Assembly: GCA_937893415.1 (NCBI GenBank)
Contig: CALBWZ010000007.1
Span: 1 to 5,981, forward strand
From: an uncultured Comamonadaceae bacterium
GTDB lineage: Bacteria > Pseudomonadota > Gammaproteobacteria > Burkholderiales > Burkholderiaceae_C
Direction: 5' to 3'
DNA length: 5,981 bases
Positions 1 to 4,790 of this stretch are shown piece by piece (within the stretch, counting starts at the first letter, position 1; the number at the start of each line of letters is the position of its first letter). Below the pieces are notes generated by a model, which made no database searches, was not told the DNA's origin, and saw only the letters and a list, made by a program, of their open reading frames with translations. The translations under genes and the position numbers were made by a program.

Positions 1-43
1 GCTTGTTCATTGAACCGAATTTCCCTTTTACCTTTAGGCATTG
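1..43 (+). other. Short upstream flank with dacC ribosome binding site
   Basis: Non-coding as far as can be seen, though it could include the edge of an upstream gene outside the window. An AGG core at 36-38 lies five bases before the ATG at 44 and serves as the likely Shine-Dalgarno for the carboxypeptidase gene. A small perfect inverted repeat, GTTCA-T-TGAAC (5-15), is present; it is too short to assign a role. No convincing promoter is visible in this piece, so the dacC promoter probably lies further upstream. Confidence 0.5.
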
Positions 44-1246
44 ATGAACCATTTGGCTTTTTTTAGTTTTTTTCGTCGCCACGGCGTTGCTTGCCTTTGC
101 GCTATGGGGCTGGTCTGGCCAGTGGGTGCTGGCGCTCAAGTATTGGCCGTTCCGGCGCCGTCTATTGAGGCAAAGGCCTATTTGTTACTGGATGTCACCA
201 GCGGGCAAATATTGGCAGAGCGCATCAGTGACCAGCCTGTTGAGCCGGCCTCATTGACCAAGCTGATGACTGCTTACTTGGTATTTGACGCCCTTAAAAA
301 CAAAAATATCACGCTGGAGCAAACGTTTGAAGTCAGCGAGCGCGCTTGGCGTATGCCTGGCTCGCGCATGTTTATTGAGCCTGGTATGCACATACCCGTG
401 CTGGATTTGCTCAAAGGCACGATCGTGCAGTCCGGCAACGATGCGACAACCGTTTTAGCCGAAGGCGTAGGCGGTTCGGTAGAGCAGTTTGTTGCCATGA
501 TGAATGGCCAGGCCAAAGTGTTGGGTATGAACGACACCAGCTACCGCAACCCAGAGGGTTTAACCGCTGAGGGACACACCACGTCCGCGCGAGATTTGGC
601 CACACTTGCCCAGCGTTTGATGCAAGATTTTCCTGAGTATGTGCCTTTGTATGCCATCAAACACTACCGTTATCCGGGCACGCCCAAAGCCAACGACACC
701 AACCGCAACTTGCTGTTGTTTCGTGATCCTACCGTTGACGGTTTAAAAACAGGTCACACAAGCGCTGCTGGTTATTGCCTCGTGGCCACCGCCAGCCGGC
801 CAGTCCCGGGTTTGGGCACCAACGGCCAACGCCGCCTGTTGTCTGTGGTGTTGGGCGCTGACAGCCAATCGGCACGCGCCACTGAAAGTCAAAAGCTTTT
901 AAATTGGGGCTACACCAGCTTTGAGGCCGTGCGCATCAGCGAGCCTGGCAAGGCGGTTGTGCAGCCAACCGTGTGGAAAGGCGATCAAAAGTTCGCGCAG
1001 TTGGGCGTGCCCCGTGGGGTTGTGGTTTCAGTGCCACGCGGTGCGCGCGCCGACGTGCAAACTGTGGCCAGTTTTGATGAGCCCCTCATGGCCCCCCTGA
1101 AGCTGGGTCAAACAGTGGGCAAGCTGTCACTCACCTTGAAAGACGGCACGCTGCTGGCCAGCTACCCCCTGCAAGTCCTGCAACCGGTCGCGCAAGCCAA
1201 TTTTGTAGGCCGTGTTTGGGATACGTTGCTGCTGTGGGCAGAGTGA
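44..1246 (+). CDS. dacC: D-alanyl-D-alanine carboxypeptidase (PBP5/6 family, peptidase S11)
   Basis: A 400-residue low-molecular-weight penicillin-binding protein that removes the terminal D-Ala from peptidoglycan pentapeptides in the periplasm. A signal peptide is clear: basic RR at 11-12, a hydrophobic core around 15-28, and probable cleavage after AGA (residue 31). The three active-site motifs are all present: SLTK with nucleophile Ser70 and Lys73, SGN at 130-132, and KTG at 235-237. The last 100 or so residues match the beta-rich PBP5 C-terminal domain. The protein ends in an amphipathic segment (FVGRVWDTLLLWAE) that would anchor it to the outer face of the inner membrane. A TTG at 41 is in frame, but ATG44 is preferred because the AGG at 36-38 is five bases away from it and only two from the TTG. 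Two T7 tracts (58-64, 67-73) lie in the signal-peptide codons. The family is certain; dacC rather than dacA or dacD is a naming convention I cannot settle. No clear terminator follows the gene. Confidence 0.95.
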   Translation: MNHLAFFSFFRRHGVACLCAMGLVWPVGAGAQVLAVPAPSIEAKAYLLLDVTSGQILAERISDQPVEPASLTKLMTAYLVFDALKNKNITLEQTFEVSERAWRMPGSRMFIEPGMHIPVLDLLKGTIVQSGNDATTVLAEGVGGSVEQFVAMMNGQAKVLGMNDTSYRNPEGLTAEGHTTSARDLATLAQRLMQDFPEYVPLYAIKHYRYPGTPKANDTNRNLLLFRDPTVDGLKTGHTSAAGYCLVATASRPVPGLGTNGQRRLLSVVLGADSQSARATESQKLLNWGYTSFEAVRISEPGKAVVQPTVWKGDQKFAQLGVPRGVVVSVPRGARADVQTVASFDEPLMAPLKLGQTVGKLSLTLKDGTLLASYPLQVLQPVAQANFVGRVWDTLLLWAE

Positions 1247-1260
1247 AGCCACTGAAACAG

Positions 1261-1290
1261 TTGCACTGTCAGTTACTTTGATGCTATAGT
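1261..1290 (+). promoter_or_regulatory. Predicted sigma-70 promoter of the str operon (extended -10)
   Basis: The -10 hexamer TATAGT (1285-1290, 5 of 6 to consensus) is preceded by TG one base upstream (1282-1283), giving an extended -10. A weak -35, TTGCAC (1261-1266), sits 18 bases upstream. Transcription would start near 1296-1297, giving an rpsL leader of about 142 bases. The -35 region overlaps a small inverted repeat (ACAGT-TGC-ACTGT, 1257-1269). This is the best promoter candidate in the dacC-rpsL gap and is placed as expected for a str operon; it is a prediction from sequence only. Confidence 0.7.
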
Positions 1291-1296
1291 CATGGG

Positions 1297-1318
1297 CTTT
1301 TCGCAGTGATGCGAGAAG
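1297..1318 (+). promoter_or_regulatory. Hairpin at the predicted 5' end of the rpsL transcript
   Basis: A nine-pair stem (1297-1305 with 1310-1318, one G-U pair) closes a four-base GTGA loop, which in RNA is a GNRA-type tetraloop. It begins about seven bases after the -10 hexamer, so it would form the extreme 5' end of the mRNA. Structures in that position are known to protect bacterial mRNAs from 5'-end-dependent decay. The pairing is seen directly; the function is inferred. Confidence 0.6.
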
Positions 1319-1349
1319 TAACCGTTCGCGCTTGCATCGTGTGCGGTTA
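1319..1349 (+). promoter_or_regulatory. Second rpsL leader hairpin
   Basis: TAACCG (1319-1324) pairs with CGGTTA (1344-1349), extended by a G-U pair (1325-1343), a T-T mismatch and four more pairs (1327-1330 with 1338-1341, one of them G-U), with a seven-base loop. It directly abuts the first hairpin, so the two could stack. Its 3' arm overlaps the 5' arm of the next inverted repeat by three bases (1347-1349), so full versions of both cannot form together. Confidence 0.45.
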
Positions 1350-1390
1350 TAGATAAACGCCAGTCAGCCATCTATAAGGGGCTTTGACTG
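1347..1390 (+). promoter_or_regulatory. Interleaved inverted repeats in rpsL leader (possible pseudoknot)
   Basis: TTATAGAT (1347-1354) is perfectly complementary to ATCTATAA (1370-1377). CAGTCA (1361-1366) is perfectly complementary to TGACTG (1385-1390), with an optional GCC/GGC extension (1367-1369 with 1380-1382). The 5' arm of the second stem lies inside the loop of the first and its 3' arm lies outside. The two stems are therefore either alternatives or the two halves of an H-type pseudoknot. Using only the six-pair second stem, the connecting loops are 6, 3 and 7 bases, which is sterically plausible. The complementarity is seen; a regulatory role is inferred. Confidence 0.4.
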
Positions 1391-1392
1391 TC

Positions 1393-1408
1393 GTATTGTT
1401 GTATTGTT
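1393..1408 (+). repeat. Tandem duplication of an 8-base unit in the rpsL leader
   Basis: GTATTGTT occurs twice in direct succession and runs into a T7 tract (1407-1413). The region is U-rich and unstructured in RNA, lying between the folded leader and the rpsL ribosome binding site (AGGGA, 1429-1433). It may be a simple slippage duplication; an unstructured U-rich stretch ahead of a ribosome binding site can also help initiation. Confidence 0.6.
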
Positions 1409-1438
1409 TTTTTGAATTTCTGACGTTTAGGGACGTTT

Positions 1439-1816
1439 ATGCCAACTATTAACCAACTCGTGCGTCACGGGCGGACGGTCGAAAAGATCAAGTCCAAAAG
1501 CCCCGCGATGGAAAACTGCCCACAGAGGCGCGGTGTCTGTACCCGTGTGTACACAACAACACCAAAGAAGCCTAACTCCGCTTTGCGTAAGGTCGCCAAA
1601 GTGCGCCTGACCAACGGTTTTGAGGTGATTTCATACATTGGCGGCGAAGGCCACAACCTCCAAGAACACAGCGTAGTGCTGGTTCGCGGCGGTCGTGTCA
1701 AAGACTTGCCAGGTGTGCGTTACCACATTGTCCGTGGCTCACTGGACTTGCAAGGCGTTAAAGACCGCAAGCAGTCACGTTCCAAGTACGGCGCTAAAAA
1801 GCCCAAGGCTAAGTAA
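1439..1816 (+). CDS. rpsL: 30S ribosomal protein S12
   Basis: A 125-residue protein of the small-subunit decoding centre, which monitors codon-anticodon pairing and contacts EF-Tu and EF-G during delivery and translocation. Family hallmarks are visible: PTINQLVR at the start, [25 protein letters not shown] (residues 27-51, cited here only as landmark ends CPQRRGVC and KPNSALRK), [10 protein letters not shown] at 69-78, and [14 protein letters not shown] around 83-96. Lys43 and Lys88, where substitutions give streptomycin resistance or dependence, are both the wild-type lysine; Asp89, the residue that is methylthiolated in some bacteria, is present. AGGGA at 1429-1433 lies five bases before the ATG. 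First gene of the str operon, transcribed from the promoter near 1290. Length matches betaproteobacterial S12 (E. coli has 124). Confidence 0.99.
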   Translation: MPTINQLVRHGRTVEKIKSKSPAMENCPQRRGVCTRVYTTTPKKPNSALRKVAKVRLTNGFEVISYIGGEGHNLQEHSVVLVRGGRVKDLPGVRYHIVRGSLDLQGVKDRKQSRSKYGAKKPKAK

Positions 1817-1817
1817 T

Positions 1818-1835
1818 ATTGGGCCTATGCCCAAT
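1818..1835 (+). promoter_or_regulatory. Hairpin directly after the rpsL stop codon
   Basis: A perfect seven-pair stem, ATTGGGC (1818-1824) with GCCCAAT (1829-1835), with a CTAT loop, starts one base after the stop codon. No T-tract follows, so it is not an intrinsic terminator. It could be the 3' end of a processed rpsL mRNA, a barrier to exonucleases, or the first element of the intercistronic control region. Confidence 0.5.
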
Positions 1836-1850
1836 CGATAGAGACAGTAG

Positions 1851-1882
1851 GTGCTGTTCTGCGTGGCCCGCAGACACAGCGT
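1851..1882 (+). promoter_or_regulatory. Long bulged hairpin in the rpsL-rpsG spacer
   Basis: GCTGT (1853-1857) pairs with ACAGC (1876-1880). After one bulged C (1875), TCTGCG (1858-1863) pairs with CGCAGA (1869-1874), giving eleven Watson-Crick pairs around a five-base loop TGGCC. Two G-U pairs can extend the base to 1851 and 1882. This is the most stable-looking element of the spacer. No T-tract follows it. Candidate component of an S7-binding autoregulatory RNA, by position only. Confidence 0.5.
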
Positions 1883-1885
1883 AGT

Positions 1886-1917
1886 GACCCAAAACCCAGC
1901 AATTGTGCGGGCGGGTC
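1886..1917 (+). promoter_or_regulatory. Hairpin with internal loop in the rpsL-rpsG spacer
   Basis: GACCC (1886-1890) pairs with GGGTC (1913-1917). Across an asymmetric internal loop (AAAA 1891-1894 opposite C1912), CCC (1895-1897) pairs with GGG (1909-1911); past a bulged A1898, GCA (1899-1901) pairs with TGC (1906-1908) around an ATTG loop. Irregular stems with bulges and internal loops are typical of protein-binding RNAs. An alternative pairing of 1908-1912 with 1949-1953 (CGGGC/GCCCG) would disrupt it. Confidence 0.45.
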
Positions 1918-1925
1918 GAGTAAGT

Positions 1926-1945
1926 GAGAGTTTTGAATGACTCTC
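1926..1945 (+). promoter_or_regulatory. Hairpin upstream of the rpsG ribosome binding site
   Basis: GAGAGT (1926-1931) pairs perfectly with ACTCTC (1940-1945) around an eight-base loop; G-U pairs can add one step at each end. It lies about 40 bases before the rpsG Shine-Dalgarno (AGGTGA, 1985-1990) and is the last clear stem of the spacer. It would be nested inside the alternative 1908-1912/1949-1953 pairing, so the 3' half of the spacer has two competing folds. Confidence 0.4.
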
Positions 1946-1994
1946 GCGGCCCGAGTTAACACTTGAGCCAACTGAAGCAATAAGAGGTGAAAAT

Positions 1995-2468
1995 ATGCCA
2001 CGTCGTCGCGAAGTCCCTAAACGTGAAATCACGCCAGATCCTAAGTTCGGAAATGTGGATCTGGCCAAATTCATGAACGTCATCATGCAAGGTGGCAAAA
2101 AAGCAGTTGCCGAGCGCATCATTTACGGTGCCTTGGAGCAAATGGAAAAGAAATCGGGCAACCCCGATGTGATGGAGATGTTCAACGTCGCCATCAACAA
2201 CGTCAAGCCTGTGGTTGAGGTTAAATCTCGCCGTGTTGGTGGCGCAAACTACCAAGTGCCTGTTGAGGTGCGCCCTGTGCGTCGCTTGGCATTGGCCATG
2301 CGCTGGATTAAAGAAGCTGCTAAAAAACGCAGCGAGAAGTCGATGGCTTTGCGCCTCGGCAACGAGTTGCTGGAAGCCACCGAAGGCCGTGGCGGCGCCA
2401 TGAAGAAGCGTGACGAAGTTCACCGCATGGCCGAAGCCAACAAGGCCTTCAGCCACTTCCGTTTCTAA
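1995..2468 (+). CDS. rpsG: 30S ribosomal protein S7
   Basis: A 157-residue primary 16S rRNA-binding protein that nucleates assembly of the 3' major domain and forms part of the head near the mRNA exit channel and E site. Recognisable segments are the basic N-terminus [18 protein letters not shown] and [14 protein letters not shown] (residues 16-36 region), the [21 protein letters not shown] block that includes the beta hairpin, RRLALAMRW, and the C-terminal AFSHFRF. Length fits the usual 156-157. The start is fixed by a strong Shine-Dalgarno (AGGTGA, 1985-1990) four bases before the ATG. It follows rpsL by 178 bases, more than the roughly 100 bases I recall for E. coli, where S7 binds the spacer RNA to repress the operon. 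Whether S7 does so here is inference. Confidence 0.99.
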   Translation: MPRRREVPKREITPDPKFGNVDLAKFMNVIMQGGKKAVAERIIYGALEQMEKKSGNPDVMEMFNVAINNVKPVVEVKSRRVGGANYQVPVEVRPVRRLALAMRWIKEAAKKRSEKSMALRLGNELLEATEGRGGAMKKRDEVHRMAEANKAFSHFRF

Positions 2469-2494
2469 GCTGCAAACGTCTTATTTTTTAAATT

Positions 2495-2523
2495 AGCCAA
2501 GCCCGCCATGTGCGGGCTTGGCT
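2495..2523 (+). promoter_or_regulatory. Perfect 12-bp hairpin between rpsG and fusA
   Basis: AGCCAAGCCCGC (2495-2506) pairs with GCGGGCTTGGCT (2512-2523) around CATGT, with no mismatch. The following bases (GTTCTTC) are only partly T-rich, so as an intrinsic terminator it would be weak. The stem ends seven bases before the fusA Shine-Dalgarno GGAG (2531-2534). It may reduce read-through, mark an mRNA processing end for the rpsL-rpsG message, or block exonucleases. A cUUCGg-like tetraloop motif (2527-2532) overlaps the first bases of the Shine-Dalgarno but has only a short weak stem. Confidence 0.6.
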
Positions 2524-2541
2524 GTTCTTCGGAGTTGTTTC

Positions 2542-4644
2542 ATGGCACGTACTACGCCACTTAATCGCTACCGCAATATCGGTATTTCTGCCCACATCGA
2601 CGCGGGCAAAACGACAACTACCGAGCGGGTTTTGTTTTACACCGGTGTCAACCACAAAATTGGTGAGGTGCACGATGGTGCTGCCACCATGGACTGGATG
2701 GAGCAAGAGCAAGAGCGCGGCATTACCATTACTTCAGCTGCAACAACTTGCTTCTGGAAAGGCATGGACTCGTCACGTCCAGAGCACCGTATCAATATTA
2801 TTGACACCCCAGGGCACGTTGACTTCACCATTGAAGTTGAGCGATCAATGCGCGTGCTTGACGGCGCCTGCATGGTTTACTGTGCAGTTGGTGGCGTGCA
2901 GCCACAATCTGAAACGGTATGGCGTCAAGCCAACAAGTACAAAGTGCCACGCTTGGCCTTTGTAAACAAGATGGACCGTACTGGCGCAAACTTCTTCAAG
3001 GTTTACGACCAGATGAAGTTGCGCCTAAAAGCCAATCCTGTGCCAATCGTGATTCCAATCGGGGCTGAAGAAAGCTTCGTAGGCGTGGTCGACTTGGGCA
3101 AGATGAAGGCCATTATTTGGGATGAAGCATCACAGGGCATGAAGTTCGAATACGTCGACATCCCTGCTGATTTGCTCGAAGAGGCAAAAAAATGGCGCGA
3201 GAACATGGTGGAAGCTGCCGCTGAGGCGTCAGAAGAATTCATGAACAAGTACCTTGAAGAAGGTGACTTGACAGAAGCTGAAATTACCGAAGGCTTGCGC
3301 ATTCGCACGTTGGCTGCTGAAATTCAGCCCATGTTGTGTGGCACTGCTTTTAAAAACAAGGGTGTTCAGCGCATGTTGGATGCCGTATTGGACCTGATGC
3401 CTTCGCCAGAAGAAGTGCCACCCGTTCCAGGGCTTGATGAAGACGAAAAGCCTGTTGTGCGACTTGCCAACGATACAGAAAAGTTTTCTGGCCTGGCTTT
3501 TAAGTTGATGACAGACCCGTATGTGGGCCAGTTGACATTTGTACGCGTGTATTCAGGTGTGCTGAAAAAAGGCGACTCTGTATTCAACCCGATCAAAGGC
3601 AAAAAAGAGCGTATCGGCCGAATCGTTCAAATGCACGCCAACAACCGTGAAGAAGTGGAAGAGATTCGTGCCGGCGACATTGCCGCATGTGTCGGTCTGA
3701 AAGACGTTACGACTGGTGACACATTGTGTGACCAAGACGCTATTTTGACCTTGGAGCGCATGGTATTTCCTGAGCCAGTGATTGCCCAGGCCGTAGAGCC
3801 AAAGACCAAGGTCGATCAAGAAAAAATGGGTATAGCCTTGCAGCGTTTGGCTGCTGAAGACCCTTCTTTCCGTGTACGCACCGACGAAGAATCAGGCCAA
3901 ACCATCATTGCTGGTATGGGCGAACTGCACTTGGAAATTTTGGTTGACCGCATGAAACGCGAGTTTGGCGTGGAAGCCAACGTTGGTAAGCCGCAAGTTG
4001 CATACCGTGAAACCATTCGCAAAGTTGTAGAAGACGTGGACGGCAAGTTTGTGCGTCAGTCTGGTGGTAAAGGTCAGTATGGCCACGTTGTATTCAAGGT
4101 CGAGCCTAATGAAATGGGCAAAGGCTTTGAGTTTGTTGACGCTATTAAAGGTGGCGTGGTTCCGCGTGAATATATTCCTGCCGTTGAAAAAGGCGTGATT
4201 GAAGCCTTAACAGCAGGTGTATTGGCTGGTTATCCAGTTGTTGATGTGAAGGTTACCCTCACGTTCGGCTCGTACCACGATGTTGACTCCAGCGAGATGG
4301 CCTTTAAAATGGCTGCCATATTGGGCTTCAAGGAGGGCTGTCGCAGAGCAAGCCCAGTCATCCTTGAGCCGATGATGGCCGTAGAAGTGGAAACACCTGA
4401 AGATTATGCCGGCAACGTTATGGGTGACTTGTCATCACGACGCGGCATGGTTCAGGGCATGGAAGACATGGTCGGCGGTGGTAAAGCTATCCGCGCAGAG
4501 GTGCCTTTGTCCGAAATGTTTGGCTACTCAACGTCATTGCGTTCTGCTACGCAGGGTCGTGCCACTTACTCTATGGAGTTCAAGCACTACTCAGAGGCAC
4601 CACGCAGCGTATCTGAAGCCATTATGGCTACACGCGCTAAGTAA
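2542..4644 (+). CDS. fusA: Elongation factor G
   Basis: A 700-residue cytoplasmic translational GTPase that drives tRNA-mRNA translocation and, with ribosome recycling factor, splits post-termination ribosomes. The G-domain motifs are complete: AHIDAGKT (17-24), the switch I segment RGITIT (59-64), DTPGH with catalytic His92 (88-92), NKMD (142-145) and GTAF (267-270). Domain II follows from about residue 290, domain III about 400-480, domain IV about 480-600 with the tip loop GSYHDVDS whose His579 matches E. coli His583, and domain V to the end ([11 protein letters not shown] near the C-terminus). The in-frame TTG at 2518 lies inside the preceding hairpin; ATG2542 is chosen because GGAG (2531-2534) is seven bases before it and the protein then begins [20 protein letters not shown], as in known EF-G. 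It is a normal full-length copy (E. coli 704). A strong terminator begins eight bases after the stop. Confidence 0.99.
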   Translation: MARTTPLNRYRNIGISAHIDAGKTTTTERVLFYTGVNHKIGEVHDGAATMDWMEQEQERGITITSAATTCFWKGMDSSRPEHRINIIDTPGHVDFTIEVERSMRVLDGACMVYCAVGGVQPQSETVWRQANKYKVPRLAFVNKMDRTGANFFKVYDQMKLRLKANPVPIVIPIGAEESFVGVVDLGKMKAIIWDEASQGMKFEYVDIPADLLEEAKKWRENMVEAAAEASEEFMNKYLEEGDLTEAEITEGLRIRTLAAEIQPMLCGTAFKNKGVQRMLDAVLDLMPSPEEVPPVPGLDEDEKPVVRLANDTEKFSGLAFKLMTDPYVGQLTFVRVYSGVLKKGDSVFNPIKGKKERIGRIVQMHANNREEVEEIRAGDIAACVGLKDVTTGDTLCDQDAILTLERMVFPEPVIAQAVEPKTKVDQEKMGIALQRLAAEDPSFRVRTDEESGQTIIAGMGELHLEILVDRMKREFGVEANVGKPQVAYRETIRKVVEDVDGKFVRQSGGKGQYGHVVFKVEPNEMGKGFEFVDAIKGGVVPREYIPAVEKGVIEALTAGVLAGYPVVDVKVTLTFGSYHDVDSSEMAFKMAAILGFKEGCRRASPVILEPMMAVEVETPEDYAGNVMGDLSSRRGMVQGMEDMVGGGKAIRAEVPLSEMFGYSTSLRSATQGRATYSMEFKHYSEAPRSVSEAIMATRAK

Positions 4645-4651
4645 AAAAAGC

Positions 4652-4685
4652 TGCACCCAAGGCCGTTGGCCTTGGGTGCATTTTT
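4652..4685 (+). terminator. Intrinsic terminator after fusA
   Basis: A perfect 13-pair stem, TGCACCCAAGGCC (4652-4664) with GGCCTTGGGTGCA (4668-4680), a three-base GTT loop, and an immediate T5 tract (4681-4685). An A7 tract (4643-4649) that includes the fusA stop codon lies just upstream, so on the minus strand the same stem is also followed by T7 two bases on; the element could work in both directions. Its position shortly after the fusA stop suggests that the rpsL-rpsG-fusA transcript largely ends here. Confidence 0.9.
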
Positions 4686-4689
4686 CCCT

Positions 4690-4748
4690 GTCTGCGATGT
4701 CATGCCACTTTGTACCCGTGCAAAGTGAACCAGCAATGATGTGCAGAC
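4690..4748 (+). promoter_or_regulatory. Nested inverted repeats in the tuf leader
   Basis: An outer stem GTCTGC (4690-4695) with GCAGAC (4743-4748) encloses a perfect inner hairpin CACTTTG (4706-4712) with CAAAGTG (4721-4727). The inner loop bases CCCGTG (4715-4720) are also complementary to CACGGG (4761-4766), downstream of the outer stem, offering an alternative fold. No good promoter is recognised here: the best guess, TTGTAC (4710-4715) with AATGAT (4735-4740), has a 19-base spacer and a poor -10. The element could be the 5' leader of a separate tuf transcript or a duplex operator; neither is shown. Confidence 0.35.
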
Positions 4749-4790
4749 GTAAAACCTGTACACGGGCCTGTTCTTTTTTGGAGTTTCAAA

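Noticed and set aside
1933..1961. Possible internal promoter for rpsG (TTGAAT with TTAACA)
   Set aside because: The -10 candidate matches consensus poorly and the region is better explained by RNA hairpins in the intercistronic spacer.
1956..2456. 166-codon open frame on the minus strand opposite rpsG
   Set aside because: It lies almost wholly antisense to the unmistakable S7 gene, has no recognisable domain, and no ribosome binding site was evident; a codon-usage shadow.
2510..2965. 151-codon + strand frame overlapping the start of fusA
   Set aside because: Out-of-frame reading of the fusA G domain, starting inside the rpsG-fusA hairpin; the product has no recognisable features.
3186..3192. 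A7 tract inside fusA as a programmed slippage site
   Set aside because: It encodes ordinary Lys-Lys in a conserved stretch of EF-G, with no downstream alternative frame or stimulating structure noted; the gene reads through normally.
4710..4740. Possible tuf promoter TTGTAC with AATGAT
   Set aside because: The spacer is 19 bases, the -10 matches only 4 of 6 without the key first T, and the -35 overlaps the inner hairpin arm; too weak to annotate as a promoter.
4645..4790. tRNA gene between fusA and tuf
   Set aside because: tRNA genes precede the other tuf copy (tufB) in many proteobacteria, so I looked; there is no cloverleaf, T-loop consensus or acceptor stem here.
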